From the NCBI RefSeq assembly GCF_031450785.1, contig NZ_JARTWB010000001.1:744001-808000 (forward strand): a DNA stretch of 64,000 nucleotides, in the 5' to 3' direction. The position numbers and the translations under genes are program-made. This document shows, piece by piece, positions 15,773 through 24,153 of the stretch (positions within the stretch are counted from its first letter, which is position 1; each line of letters starts with the position of its first letter). Under the pieces are notes generated by a model. That model had not been told where the DNA came from and searched no databases. It worked only from the letters and a program-made list of their open reading frames with translations. The DNA comes from Caballeronia sp. LZ062 (GTDB lineage: Bacteria > Pseudomonadota > Gammaproteobacteria > Burkholderiales > Burkholderiaceae).

Positions 15773-17167
15773 ATGAAAGGCGGCAACTTCCGCATCACCG
15801 CCGCCGTCGTCGCCAGCGCCCTTTTTATGCAGAACATGGACGGCACCATCGTCGCGACCGCCATTCCGACGATGGCCCGCGATCTCCACGTCGATGCCGT
15901 GCACCTGAGCAGCGCCATTACCGCGTATCTCGTCGCGCTGACAGTCTTCATTCCCGCGAGCGGCTGGGTCGCAGACCGCTTCGGCGCGCGACGCGTCTTC
16001 ATGTGGGCCATCGCCACGTTCACGCTTGCCTCCGTTGCCTGCGCCGCCGCGATGAACCTGCCGCAACTTCTCGTTGCGCGCGTCGTTCAAGGGCTCGGCG
16101 GCGCGATGATGGTGCCGGTCGGCCGCCTCATCCTCTTTCGCGGCGTCAAGCGGGAAGAACTGCTGCAAGCAACGACGTGGTTGACCATGCCCGCGCTCGT
16201 CGGCCCGCTGCTCGGGCCGCCGCTCGGCGGTTTTCTTACTGACGCACTCTCGTGGCGCAGCATCTTCTGGGTGAACGTGCCGGTCGGTCTCGTGGGTTTG
16301 CTGCTGACGTGGAAGCTATTGCCGCCCTCGCCGCCCGAAGCGCGCACGCCGCCGGATTTGCGCGGCATGTTGCTCTCGGGCGCATCGCTGAGTCTTTTCA
16401 TGACCGGCATCGAAAGCGCCGGGCGCGATGTGCTGCCTGCGGGCGTGCCGTGGGTGTGCGTGATCGTCGGCGCGCTGCTTTTCCGGGCCACCGTCGCACA
16501 TTGCCGCAAGACGCCGAATCCGGCCATCGACTTCTCGCTGCTCTCCATTCCGACGTTTCACGCAGCGACAGTCGCAGGAAGTCTCTTTCGCGCGGGCGCG
16601 GGCGCGCTGCCATTTCTCGTGCCGCTCACGTTGCAGACGGGCTTCGGCTATAGCGCCTCGGCCAGCGGCCTCGTCACGTTCGCGAGTGCGCTCGGCTCAT
16701 TCTGCATGCGGCCGATGACCGCGCTGGCGCTGCGGCACTTTTCCGTGCGAACTGTGTTGTGCGCGGGAAGCATCTCGTTTGCCGCCGTGCTCGCGGTCTG
16801 CTCGACGATGTCGCAAGCGTGGCCCGCGAGCGCCATTTTCATGCTGCTGCTCGTCGGCGGCCTTGGCCGATCGCTCAGTTTCGCGACGATGGGCGCGCTG
16901 GCATTCGCCGATGTCCCCAAGGCGCGCCTCGCCGCCGCCACTTCGTTTCAGGGCACCGCGCAGCAGTTGATGAAGGCGCTCGGCGTGACGGTCGCGGCCG
17001 GAACCATACAGGCGACGATGCTCGTATCCGGCAACGTGCAGACGGAGCGCTGGCAACTCGCGTGCGGATTCATCGCGACGGCGTTGCTCGTGCTCGCCTC
17101 ACTGCCGATGTTCGCGCGCCTTTCCGACGACGCGGGCGAAGGCATCTCGGCGTCATCCGCCAAGTAA
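15773..17167 (+). CDS. MFS efflux transporter, DHA2 (EmrB/QacA) type
   Basis: A 464-residue inner membrane drug:proton antiporter-like protein with about 14 predicted membrane segments. Diagnostic motifs are the N-terminal LFMQNMDGTIVATAIPTM (motif D1-like, with the membrane-embedded Asp), GWVADRFGARRVF (motif A) and GPLLGPPLGGFLTD (motif C of antiporters). I prefer ATG 15773 because the preceding 23 residues from GTG 15704 are polar and atypical, although no strong ribosome binding site is seen. There is no membrane fusion protein or outer membrane channel beside it. The substrate is unknown. Confidence 0.88.
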   Translation: MKGGNFRITAAVVASALFMQNMDGTIVATAIPTMARDLHVDAVHLSSAITAYLVALTVFIPASGWVADRFGARRVFMWAIATFTLASVACAAAMNLPQLLVARVVQGLGGAMMVPVGRLILFRGVKREELLQATTWLTMPALVGPLLGPPLGGFLTDALSWRSIFWVNVPVGLVGLLLTWKLLPPSPPEARTPPDLRGMLLSGASLSLFMTGIESAGRDVLPAGVPWVCVIVGALLFRATVAHCRKTPNPAIDFSLLSIPTFHAATVAGSLFRAGAGALPFLVPLTLQTGFGYSASASGLVTFASALGSFCMRPMTALALRHFSVRTVLCAGSISFAAVLAVCSTMSQAWPASAIFMLLLVGGLGRSLSFATMGALAFADVPKARLAAATSFQGTAQQLMKALGVTVAAGTIQATMLVSGNVQTERWQLACGFIATALLVLASLPMFARLSDDAGEGISASSAK

Positions 17168-17239
17168 ATCGTTCCGAACGTCGAAATTATTCTTCGTATT
17201 TAAGACAAGTACCTGATCCGGAAGGAGATTTTATCGCGA

Positions 17240-17245
17240 TATAAT
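17240..17245 (+). promoter_or_regulatory. Candidate -10 box TATAAT upstream of the transglycosylase gene
   Basis: A perfect TATAAT at 17240-17245 lies 27 bases before the ATG at 17272, in the intergenic region after the MFS gene. The matching -35 is poor (TCCGGA at the 17-base spacing), so an activator or extended context may be required. It is supported only by position and the exact hexamer. Confidence 0.4.
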
Positions 17246-17271
17246 GCGGCACCGCTTACCTTGTCAGTCCG

Positions 17272-17838
17272 ATGCGCCGCACATTCTTACTCCTCGCCCT
17301 TGCCTTGACCTGCACGCACGCCGCCGTCGCGCAGGAAAACGCGCTCGCCGCCAGCGACACGAGCCCACAGGAAGTCGTGCATCAGGACTCGCGCCTCGAC
17401 GCAGCACGTCACAAAATCTCCGAAGTCATTACGCGCAAGTTCGGCGTCGCGCGCGAAAAAGCGCAAACGATAGCGGACGCGGTCATGGCGTCGGCGTCGA
17501 AATACTCGCTTCCGCCGGCGCTGCTGCTCGCCATTATTTCGATCGAATCGCGTTTCAAGGAGACGGCCGTCGGCGCGAATAACGCGACCGGGCTCATGCA
17601 AGTGGTGCCTTCGGCCCACAAGAAGCTCGTGCGCAATGCGGACTTGACGGAGCCGGAAACCAACATCGAAATCGGTTCGTCCATCCTGCACGGCTATATG
17701 AAGTCCGCACAAGGCGACGTCGATGCCGCGCTAAAAAGCTACGGCGGATCGCGTGCTTATGCAGAAAAGGTGAGTCTGAGAGCCAAGACGTTCGAGCCGG
17801 TGGCAGCGGTTTATTCAGCATCCGCACCCGCTCAATAA
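17272..17838 (+). CDS. Lytic transglycosylase, SLT domain
   Basis: A 188-residue exported muramidase-like enzyme that should cut the glycan strands of peptidoglycan in the periplasm. A signal peptide (residues 1-20, ending HAAVAQ) is followed by a helical linker and an SLT/GEWL domain (about 60-165). The catalytic Glu is in LLAIISIESRFKETAVG (ES motif), followed by the ATGLMQVVPSAHK motif and a later ALKSYGGSRAYAEKV, the usual YxxG element. It is short for a lytic transglycosylase and has no LysM or other binding domain. ATG 17272 was chosen because it begins the signal peptide. Confidence 0.9.
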   Translation: MRRTFLLLALALTCTHAAVAQENALAASDTSPQEVVHQDSRLDAARHKISEVITRKFGVAREKAQTIADAVMASASKYSLPPALLLAIISIESRFKETAVGANNATGLMQVVPSAHKKLVRNADLTEPETNIEIGSSILHGYMKSAQGDVDAALKSYGGSRAYAEKVSLRAKTFEPVAAVYSASAPAQ

Positions 17839-17934
17839 GACGGTTCTTCTTTTGATACGCGCCGCCGCGTGGCGGATGCCGCGAACCACGCGGCGATAAA
17901 ACCCGCTTGCGCGCTGACATGCGGCCATAGCCGC

Positions 17935-18327
17935 TTACTGCGAGTTGTTTCCGTGCGACATGCCGCCGGGGCTCGTGCTGCCGGTGCTGCCGGGGCCGCT
18001 GCGTTGCATGGTACCTTGGCCCATGCCGTTGTTTGCGCCATTGTTGCCCATGCCGCTGTTCACGCCGGTACCGCTCGTGCCATCGCTCGAACCGCCCATG
18101 CCGGTGCCGCCCATGCCGACGCCGCCGCCCTTGCCCGACGCGCTCGAGCCTGCACCCGCGGAACCGTTGCCGCCCGCGCCCATGCCGCCCGCCGCGCCCG
18201 CGCCGCCACCGCCTGCGCTACCGCCGCCGCCTGCACCGCCACCACCGCCGCCTGCCTGCGCATAAACGCCGCCTGACAAGCCCAATACCAGCGCCGAAAC
18301 TACCAGCTTCGTCGTGATCGCTTTCAT
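17935..18327 (-). CDS. Glycine-rich secreted protein
   Basis: A 130-residue protein with a clear signal peptide (MKAITTKLVVSALVLGLSGG then VYAQA). The mature part consists almost wholly of Gly, Ala and Ser with runs of glycine, then Met/Gly/Asn/Ser/Thr repeats (MGGTGMGG, NSGMGNNGANNGMGQG) and a hydrophilic end. It is a low-complexity sequence and should be disordered. Such Gly-rich periplasmic proteins are common and uncharacterised in Burkholderiaceae. The opposite strand gives Pro/Arg-rich shadow frames. No function can be assigned. Repeats make assembly errors possible here. Confidence 0.7.
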   Translation of the reverse strand: MKAITTKLVVSALVLGLSGGVYAQAGGGGGGAGGGGSAGGGGAGAAGGMGAGGNGSAGAGSSASGKGGGVGMGGTGMGGSSDGTSGTGVNSGMGNNGANNGMGQGTMQRSGPGSTGSTSPGGMSHGNNSQ

Positions 18328-18432
18328 CGCAAGTCTCCAAGAGTTAGCGTGCCGACCGATGCATCAAACTCACTGCATCCGCCGTATCTGTGAAGCGCAA
18401 GCAGCGTGCCGCATCCGCTCGACTGCGTTCGA

Positions 18433-18762
18433 TCAATAGCCGTAGCCCGCAGGGGCGCACGGCACATAGGCGCGCCGATAACCGTCGAAGCAGTAGCCCG
18501 CAGGCGGCGCAGGCTGCGCGTAGACCGGCTGAGAATATGCGGGCTGTGTATAGACCGGCTGTGAATAGGTCGGCTGTGCGTTCGCGACTGACGTGACCAG
18601 TGCGCCCAGCACCGCGCCGCCGATTAATGCGCCGACGATCGCGCCGCCATCGCCGCCCCCATGCCCACCGTGCCCATAACCGCCGCCGTGACCGTGCGCG
18701 GATGCCTGGCCCGCTACCGAAAGACTACCAATCATCAACAAGACGAGGGCTGCGCGTTTCAT
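18433..18762 (-). CDS. Secreted protein with His/Gly and glycine-zipper segments and QPxYxQP repeats
   Basis: A 109-residue exported protein. The signal peptide covers residues 1-22 (ending GQASA); a His/Gly-rich stretch (HGHGGGYGHGGHGGG) follows, then a glycine-zipper-like hydrophobic segment (IVGALIGGAVLGALVTSV) that could insert in a membrane, then four YxQPxY-type repeats (YSQPVY, YTQPAY, YSQPVY, YAQPAP) and a C-terminus with two cysteines (YCFDGYRRAYVPCAPAGY). The combination is typical of small stress-related envelope proteins. The His-rich part could bind metal ions. The function is not known. It is divergent from the Ala/Lys-rich gene at 19124. Confidence 0.7.
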   Translation of the reverse strand: MKRAALVLLMIGSLSVAGQASAHGHGGGYGHGGHGGGDGGAIVGALIGGAVLGALVTSVANAQPTYSQPVYTQPAYSQPVYAQPAPPAGYCFDGYRRAYVPCAPAGYGY

Positions 18763-19123
18763 GACTTCTTCTCCGTTCCCGATTGCCGGGTGTATGAAGC
18801 CATCTTAAGCAGCTGCGTTGGAAATATCTGCAGCAGATGGTAACGGTGGATTTCACCGCTTACATTTCTGGCTTCGTTCGGATACCGAAGCAAACGTTGT
18901 AACGGGTGCAATGAGATTTGCGTCGCAGTAACAAAGCCGCTCTTGAACTCACCCCGCAGTGTGCATAAGGACAGGGCGCCGAGGACGCTGTTTCATTTGC
19001 TCGCCACTGGTTACGCTTTGTCACCAGACAGCGGTCAACGGTGCGAAGCGATGCTGCGTTTTTATCGTCACATGCCAACCGTGGCGTGTTCAAAGAAACG
19101 CAGGATCACAGGAGTCGAACATC
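18763..19123. other. 361-base divergent intergenic region
   Basis: It lies between the divergent secreted-protein genes at 18433-18762 and 19124-19597 and must hold both promoters. I see no clear sigma-70 pair, riboswitch or coding signal. CACAGGAGTCG at about 19108-19118 is the ribosome binding site of the 19124 gene. A frame open from 18959 is only the upstream extension of that gene and lacks a ribosome binding site. Confidence 0.5.
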
Positions 19124-19597
19124 ATGAAGAAAATCGTCGCTGCTCTCGCATCCACGCTGCTGGTAAGCACTGTCTTCGCGCAAACGGCCGCTTCCGACGC
19201 AGCCAAAGCGCAAGTCAAAGCCAATCACGAAAAGGCAGAGGCTCAAGCCACTGCCAACCGCAAGAAGACCGATGCTCAACAGGATGCGGCGAAAGCGCAG
19301 GCATCCGCCAATAAGGACAAGGCATCCGCGCAAGACGATGCCAACAAGGAAGCCGCGAAGGTAGCGCAGGCGACCACGCCGGAGCAAGCCTCCGACGCCC
19401 GCGGTGATGCCGCCAAGGCACAGGCGAAAGCCGACAAGAAGAAGCACGCTGCACAGTCCAAGGCCGACAAGAAGAAGCAGGACGCAGCGCAAGATGCCAA
19501 GGTGGCGCAGGCCAAAGCCGACAAGGAAAAAGTCGAGGCACAAAGCGACGCGAACAAGACGGCTGCCGATGCGAAGGTCGACGCGGCGAAGAAGTAA
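19124..19597 (+). CDS. Ala/Lys-rich secreted coiled-coil protein
   Basis: A 157-residue protein with a signal peptide (MKKIVAALASTLLVSTVFAQ) and a mature region made of Ala, Lys, Asp and Gln with a strong heptad-like rhythm. It contains repeats built around AKAQAKADKKK, QSKADKKKQDAAQDAK and QAKADKEKVEAQ, so a long single helix or coiled coil in the periplasm is expected. It is not a histone-like protein, because it is exported and has no PAKKA-type C-tail. ATG 19124 starts the signal peptide; the extension to 18959 is unsupported. A strong terminator follows at 19667. The function is unknown; envelope stress or DNA/anion binding are possible guesses. Confidence 0.75.
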   Translation: MKKIVAALASTLLVSTVFAQTAASDAAKAQVKANHEKAEAQATANRKKTDAQQDAAKAQASANKDKASAQDDANKEAAKVAQATTPEQASDARGDAAKAQAKADKKKHAAQSKADKKKQDAAQDAKVAQAKADKEKVEAQSDANKTAADAKVDAAKK

Positions 19598-19666
19598 GGG
19601 AGGCCGGCGTCGTCGCATTGCGCAATGGGGCGCGTGCGCAGAATGGCCCCGTGCGTTGTGACATCT

Positions 19667-19691
19667 GGCGAGCCTTCGGGCTCGCCTTTTT
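19667..19691 (+). terminator. Rho-independent terminator
   Basis: Perfect 8-bp stem GGCGAGCC/GGCTCGCC with a TTCG loop, followed by five T. It lies 70 bases after the stop of the 19124 gene, which it should terminate. Confidence 0.9.
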
Positions 19692-19741
19692 ATTCGCGTG
19701 CGCGGGATTGCTTCATCGGGCAGGTCGTGCCGTGGGATGAC

Positions 19742-20719
19742 TCAATCGACGCGCTTAATAGACTCTGCACTGACTTCATGTTCGACACTCGCATGATGCT
19801 CGCTGACCGGCAACGCGGTCTCCGATGCGCGCTCACGCAGCAAGAGCTTTGCGCTATGCAGAGCGGTCAGCACCACCGCAATCCAGATCGGCGCATACGT
19901 ACCCCACTGATTCGCTGAGAACGGTTCGCCGAGCAGCAGCACCGCAACACCGACAAGCAATACCGGTTCGACATATCCGAGAATCCCGAACAACACGAGC
20001 GGCAAATACCGGCTTGCCCGAAGATAAGAGGCGAGCGCAACCGTACTCAATGCGCCCAGGCCGGGCAGCAGAAGCATCGCCAAGAGCGGCGAATGCGTCA
20101 CGACGGCAAAAGAGCCGCGCATGACGAGTGTGACCAGCGCCACCGGCGCAAGCAACATCATTTCGATCGCAAACGCTACGAGCGGATCGGCGTTGAGCCG
20201 CCGCCGCAACATGAAATACGGCGGATAGCCGAGCATTACCACAAGCGTAGGCCATGCGAACGCATGCGTCGCGATGAACTCGTGCGCCACGCCCACGGCA
20301 GCAGCAGCCACGCCCGCCCATTGCAGCGTGTCGAGCGATTCGCGATAGTAGAAACGCCCGAGCAGCACCATCGCGAGCGGCAATAGAAAATAGCCGAGCG
20401 ACACTTCGAGCGCGCGCCCATGCAACGGCGCCCATAGAAATATCCAGAGCTGCACGCCCAGCAGCGCGGCGCTCGCGACAAAAGCGGCAAGCAGGCGCAC
20501 GTTTTTGGCGAGCATCGCAACGAGCGCGCATAATTGCGGCCAGCGTCTCCGCAGCGCCACGAGCCCGAGCGCGCCCGGCAATGTCCATACGATGCGCCAT
20601 GCAAAAATGTCGAGTCCGTCGAGCGGCGCAAGCCATTTCGTATAGCCCGACAAGAGCGCAAACAGAGCGGAAGCGGCGACGGAAAGCGCAATGCCGCGTC
20701 CAAGGGCAGGCTGATTCAT
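19742..20719 (-). CDS. rarD: RarD/EamA-family permease
   Basis: A 325-residue inner membrane protein of the drug/metabolite transporter superfamily, resembling RarD. About ten hydrophobic segments are arranged as two EamA repeats. The N-terminal GIALSVAASALFALLSGYTK, the FAWRIVWTLPGALG segment and the SLGYFLLPLAMVLLGRFYYRE segment are typical of RarD. The C-terminal tail is polar and acidic. I chose ATG 20719 because it directly precedes the first membrane segment; the open frame to 20923 adds 68 non-conserved residues. The substrate of this family is not established. It is divergent from the EgtD-like gene. Confidence 0.85.
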   Translation of the reverse strand: MNQPALGRGIALSVAASALFALLSGYTKWLAPLDGLDIFAWRIVWTLPGALGLVALRRRWPQLCALVAMLAKNVRLLAAFVASAALLGVQLWIFLWAPLHGRALEVSLGYFLLPLAMVLLGRFYYRESLDTLQWAGVAAAAVGVAHEFIATHAFAWPTLVVMLGYPPYFMLRRRLNADPLVAFAIEMMLLAPVALVTLVMRGSFAVVTHSPLLAMLLLPGLGALSTVALASYLRASRYLPLVLFGILGYVEPVLLVGVAVLLLGEPFSANQWGTYAPIWIAVVLTALHSAKLLLRERASETALPVSEHHASVEHEVSAESIKRVD

Positions 20720-21020
20720 CGAAGGAAGCGCGAGGCGCCAAGTAACTGCGTGGCCGACAAAGCGGAGAACTGCGCATTCTAAACGTCCGTTCGCGCGGCC
20801 GACGCGCGCTTCTTGCTGCATCGCGGATTCGCCCGAACTCTTCACGTTATCGCCCTGTCTTATACCGTTCACGCCGTCAGGCAACCCGGAAGTCGACAGA
20901 AGTCGAGCAGCGCATAGCAGCAACTCATCCGCCGCTCACGTCATTGCATCAGCCGCATCCAAGCGCCGTGCTTCGCACCTCGCGAGCACGCGAAGAAAAC
21001 GCAGCATCGATGGAGACGTC
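20720..21020. other. 301-base divergent intergenic region between rarD and the egtD-like gene
   Basis: It contains no gene that I can support. GATGGAGACGTC just before 21021 serves as the ribosome binding site of the methyltransferase gene. No clear promoter pair, repeat or hairpin was recognised. Confidence 0.5.
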
Positions 21021-21989
21021 ATGACTCAGCCTGCCCCGTCGCCCCGTTTTTCTAGCGCCTTTGCCGAAGCCGTCCATGCTGGCTTGTCCAGGCGGCCGCA
21101 AAAAGAACTGCCTTCCATGTATCTGTATGACGAAGTCGGCTCCGCCCTCTTCGAAGTCATCACCGCTCTGCCGGAATACGGCGTGACCCGCGCCGAAGAA
21201 CGCGTGCTGAAAGCGCACGCCACGGACATCGTGGCCGCGCTGCCGGGCAACGTGAAAGTCGCGGAACTCGGTAGCGGCAGCGGACGCAAGACGCGCCGCA
21301 TTCTGGAGGCGTTGTGTAAAAAGCAGCCGACTGCGTACTACCCCATCGAAATCTCGCGCACGGCGTTGCAACTTTGCCGCCGTGAATTGGGCGACATCGA
21401 GCGTATTTCGATCGTCGGCTATGAGCGCGACTATCTGGCCGGACTGTCGGAAGTGAGCGCCAGGCGCAACGACGGCGAGCGGCTGCTCGTGCTCTTCCTC
21501 GGCAGCACCATCGGTAACTTCGCGCGCCTTGCGGCCACGAAGTTTCTTCAGTCGATTCGCAGCATGCTCGAACCCGGCGACGCCCTCTTGCTCGGCACCG
21601 ACCTGATCAAGCCGCTGCCAGTGCTGATCGCGGCTTATGACGATCCCATTGGCGTGACGGCGGCGTTCAACCTGAACCTGCTCGCACGCATCAATCGCGA
21701 ACTGCACGGCGACTTTCCACTCGATGCATTCGAACACGTCGCGCGTTTCAACCCGGATGCGCGCAGTATCGAAATGCATCTGCGCGCGAAACGCCCGCTC
21801 ACGGTGCGCGTGCGCGACGCGGATTTGTGCGTGGAATTCCGTGAAGACGAGACCATCTGGACGGAAAGCAGCCACAAATATGCGGCCGAGGAAGTCGCGC
21901 CGATTGCCATTGATGCGGGCTTCGAATGCACGCATCAATGGCTCGACGACGAATGGCAGTTCGCGGAGAGCCTGCTGGTGGCGCGCTAA
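21021..21989 (+). CDS. egtD: EgtD-like L-histidine N-alpha-methyltransferase
   Basis: A 322-residue SAM-dependent methyltransferase of the EgtD family, which trimethylates histidine to hercynine, the first step of ergothioneine synthesis. Family signatures: KELPSMYLYDEVGSALFE near the start, VAELGSGSGRKTRRIL (SAM motif I), YYPIEISRTAL, and FLGSTIGNF carrying the Asn that contacts substrate. The C-terminal IWTESSHKY supplies the Glu and Ser corresponding to the histidine-binding pair of EgtD. No egtB (sulfoxide synthase) lies next to it in the window. The product could therefore be hercynine only, or egtB lies elsewhere. GGAGACGTC precedes ATG 21021. Confidence 0.9.
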   Translation: MTQPAPSPRFSSAFAEAVHAGLSRRPQKELPSMYLYDEVGSALFEVITALPEYGVTRAEERVLKAHATDIVAALPGNVKVAELGSGSGRKTRRILEALCKKQPTAYYPIEISRTALQLCRRELGDIERISIVGYERDYLAGLSEVSARRNDGERLLVLFLGSTIGNFARLAATKFLQSIRSMLEPGDALLLGTDLIKPLPVLIAAYDDPIGVTAAFNLNLLARINRELHGDFPLDAFEHVARFNPDARSIEMHLRAKRPLTVRVRDADLCVEFREDETIWTESSHKYAAEEVAPIAIDAGFECTHQWLDDEWQFAESLLVAR

Positions 21990-22007
21990 CGCGCTAACGC
22001 CCGATAC

Positions 22008-22307
22008 TCAGTGCTGCTCGAAGCGTTCATACCGCTTCTCGACGTAACGCTCTTCGCTGAAGAAATCGGTGACGCGGGCATGGGGCGGCCCGCGCCGCAG
22101 CCATTCGAGCATCAGATCGACCTGGTTCGCTGCGCCCTGAATGACGGCTTCGACGGAGCCGTCATTGAGATTCGCGACATACCCGCGCACGCCGAGCGCA
22201 TGCGCACGCCGCACGGTGTGATGGCGAAATCCAACGCCCTGCACCACGCCTTTCACGCGTACGTAATACGTTTCGATTCTCGTATCGAGATCCGGGCCTG
22301 ACATCAT
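22008..22307 (-). CDS. acyP: Acylphosphatase
   Basis: A 99-residue acylphosphatase that hydrolyses carboxyl-phosphate bonds in small acyl phosphates. The active-site signature GVVQGVGFRHHTV supplies the catalytic Arg, and YVANLNDGSVEAVIQG carries the catalytic Asn. The rest matches the ferredoxin-like fold of about 90 residues. The start is ATG 22307 or the adjacent ATG 22304, with GAGGA about eight bases upstream. The upstream extension to 22409 overlaps the neighbouring kinase gene and is not needed. It is convergent with the EgtD-like gene; only 18 bases separate their ends. Confidence 0.95.
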   Translation of the reverse strand: MMSGPDLDTRIETYYVRVKGVVQGVGFRHHTVRRAHALGVRGYVANLNDGSVEAVIQGAANQVDLMLEWLRRGPPHARVTDFFSEERYVEKRYERFEQH

Positions 22308-22374
22308 GCATGTCCTCGTGACTGATTCATACGCCGCATTGTAGTCACGCGCACGGATCCGCGTTTGGTCCGGC

Positions 22375-23514
22375 TCAACCGAGGCGAAACGGCTGTGCGA
22401 TATCTGCACGATCCGCCGTTTGCGGGCGCGCCACGCGCGGCAGTGTCACCTCGAAAATGGTGCCCGTTTCGGCGGACGAACGCACTTTCACGTCGCCGCC
22501 GTGCATCTGCGCGATCTCGCGCGTGATGTAAAGCCCAAGGCCGAGCCCGCCCGATTCGTGCTGGCGCCGCCCTGAGCGATACGGCGCGAAGATGTTCGGC
22601 AGCACGTCGGGCGGAATCTCGCCCGCGTTCTGCACGATGATGCTGACATCCTGCGCGCCGCCTTCGAGCCGCACTTGTATCGACGCGCCTTCGAGCCCGT
22701 GTTGCAGCGCGTTGCCGATCAGATTCGAGAACACTTGCGAGAGCAGATCGCCATCGGCTTGCAGGAGCGTGTCGCCCTGACGCAGCACAAAAATGCGTCC
22801 CTTGCCCACGCGCGCCTCGTATTCCTCGACGATATTCTTCGCAAGCGTGTTCAGTTCGACGGCGCGCGGCTGCAAGGTCACGCGCCCGCCGCGCAGCCGC
22901 GCGAGGTTCAGCAGCTGATCGACCATGCGGACCATGCGCATACCGCTCGACTTGATGCGCGTGCCGATATTCGCGACGTTCTCGTCCTTCACGAAGCGCG
23001 CCAGATATTCCGCCGACGCGATCACCGCCGACAGCGGCGTGCGCAGATCATGACCGAGCACGGCCATCAGCATTTCATTCGCGTCGAGCAGTTGCTGCAC
23101 GGTCGCGAGTTGCGTCGCGAGTTGCTGCTTTTGGCGCTCCATTTGAATGAAGACATCGACCTTCGAATTGAGAATGCGCGAATCGAACGGCTTGTAGAGG
23201 AAGTCCACCGCGCCCGCCTCGTAGCCGCGAAACGTGCGGTTCGTGTCTTGCGCCGTCGCGGTCAGGAAGATGATCGGCACGTGCGCGGTGCGCGGGCTGC
23301 CGCGCATGAGTTCGGCAAGCTCGAAGCCATCCATGCCGGGCATGTTGACGTCGAGGATGGCGAGTGCGACTTCGTGCTTGAGCAGAAGCTCCAGCGCCGC
23401 CGGACCCGATTCCGCCTTCAGCACCGACAGATCCGGCCGCGCAAGCGACGCTTCCAGCGCGGTGATGTTGTTGCGGATGTCGTCGACGATTAGCACGTGA
23501 ATGGGTTGCGTCAT
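22375..23514 (-). CDS. Response regulator-histidine kinase hybrid (REC-HisKA-HATPase)
   Basis: A 379-residue soluble signalling protein with an N-terminal receiver domain (about 6-125; acidic DD at 11-12, phosphoacceptor Asp in LAILDVNMPGMDGFE, Lys in FLYKPF), then a HisKA domain with the H box in MAVLGHDLRTPLSAVIAS and a HATPase domain (N box SNLIGNALQHG, G box GGLGLGLYITREIA). It is the last gene of the four-gene operon 28156-22375. The receiver is probably phosphorylated by the upstream hybrid kinase, so that its own kinase passes the signal on. ATG 23514 starts the receiver; the frame upstream is a shadow of cheB. Confidence 0.92.
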   Translation of the reverse strand: MTQPIHVLIVDDIRNNITALEASLARPDLSVLKAESGPAALELLLKHEVALAILDVNMPGMDGFELAELMRGSPRTAHVPIIFLTATAQDTNRTFRGYEAGAVDFLYKPFDSRILNSKVDVFIQMERQKQQLATQLATVQQLLDANEMLMAVLGHDLRTPLSAVIASAEYLARFVKDENVANIGTRIKSSGMRMVRMVDQLLNLARLRGGRVTLQPRAVELNTLAKNIVEEYEARVGKGRIFVLRQGDTLLQADGDLLSQVFSNLIGNALQHGLEGASIQVRLEGGAQDVSIIVQNAGEIPPDVLPNIFAPYRSGRRQHESGGLGLGLYITREIAQMHGGDVKVRSSAETGTIFEVTLPRVARPQTADRADIAQPFRLG

Positions 23515-23551
23515 CTGGTGACTCCTTGCCTTGTGTTGCGTGTCCGACGTC

Positions 23552-24151
23552 TCATCGGCGCGTGCGCCCAGCGAGGCGCGCGACCATGTCGTCAAGCGTG
23601 AGAATGTCCTGCACCGCGCCTTGCGCGATCGCCCCCAAAGGCATCGCAGGCGAGGACGCCGTCTGCGGGTCCTGCGCCCAGCATGTGCCGCCCGCGTCGC
23701 AGATCGCACGAGCGCCGCGCGCGCCGTCGTCGTTCGCGCCCGAAAGCACGATGCCGAGCAGACGCTTGCCATACGCATGGGCCGCCGATTCGAACAGCAC
23801 GTCCACCGATGGCCGCGAGAAGCGCACTGGCGGGTCCACCGACAGCGCAATGGAAGGCGGCTCGCCGCCTTCGGCCTCGACCATCATGTGATAACCCGGC
23901 GGCGCGAAATACACGGTGCCGGGCGCGATGGCGTCCTTGTCGAACGGTTCCACCACGCGCAAACGGCAGCGTTCAGCAAAGAGCGCGGGCAAGAGGCTCG
24001 GCTGACCCTGCCGCACATGCACCACGATCAGCACCGGCGGCGCGAAGTCGCGCGGCAATTCGGGCAGCAGCAGATTGAGCGCCTCGACACCGCCCGCGGA
24101 CGCGCCGATCACCACTGCGTGGAAGGCATCGGGGATGGCTGCAGGGCTCAT
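23552..24151 (-). CDS. cheB: CheB-type protein-glutamate methylesterase without receiver domain
   Basis: A 199-residue stand-alone CheB catalytic domain, which in chemotaxis removes methyl groups from receptor glutamates. The catalytic serine lies in VIGASAGGVEAL (Ser18), the histidine in LIVVHVRQGQPS and the aspartate in VLSGANDDGARGARA. It lacks the regulatory receiver domain of classical CheB. ATG 24151 directly follows the cheR stop (TAG at 24154-24156), so the two are coupled. No methyl-accepting receptor lies nearby. The target may be another sensor, perhaps the hybrid kinase of the operon. Confidence 0.92.
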   Translation of the reverse strand: MSPAAIPDAFHAVVIGASAGGVEALNLLLPELPRDFAPPVLIVVHVRQGQPSLLPALFAERCRLRVVEPFDKDAIAPGTVYFAPPGYHMMVEAEGGEPPSIALSVDPPVRFSRPSVDVLFESAAHAYGKRLLGIVLSGANDDGARGARAICDAGGTCWAQDPQTASSPAMPLGAIAQGAVQDILTLDDMVARLAGRTRR

Positions 24152-24153
24152 CG

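Noticed and set aside
18060..18265. CCG-rich tandem-like repeats as a microsatellite or repeat array
   Set aside because: They are explained by Gly codons of the secreted glycine-rich protein on the - strand.
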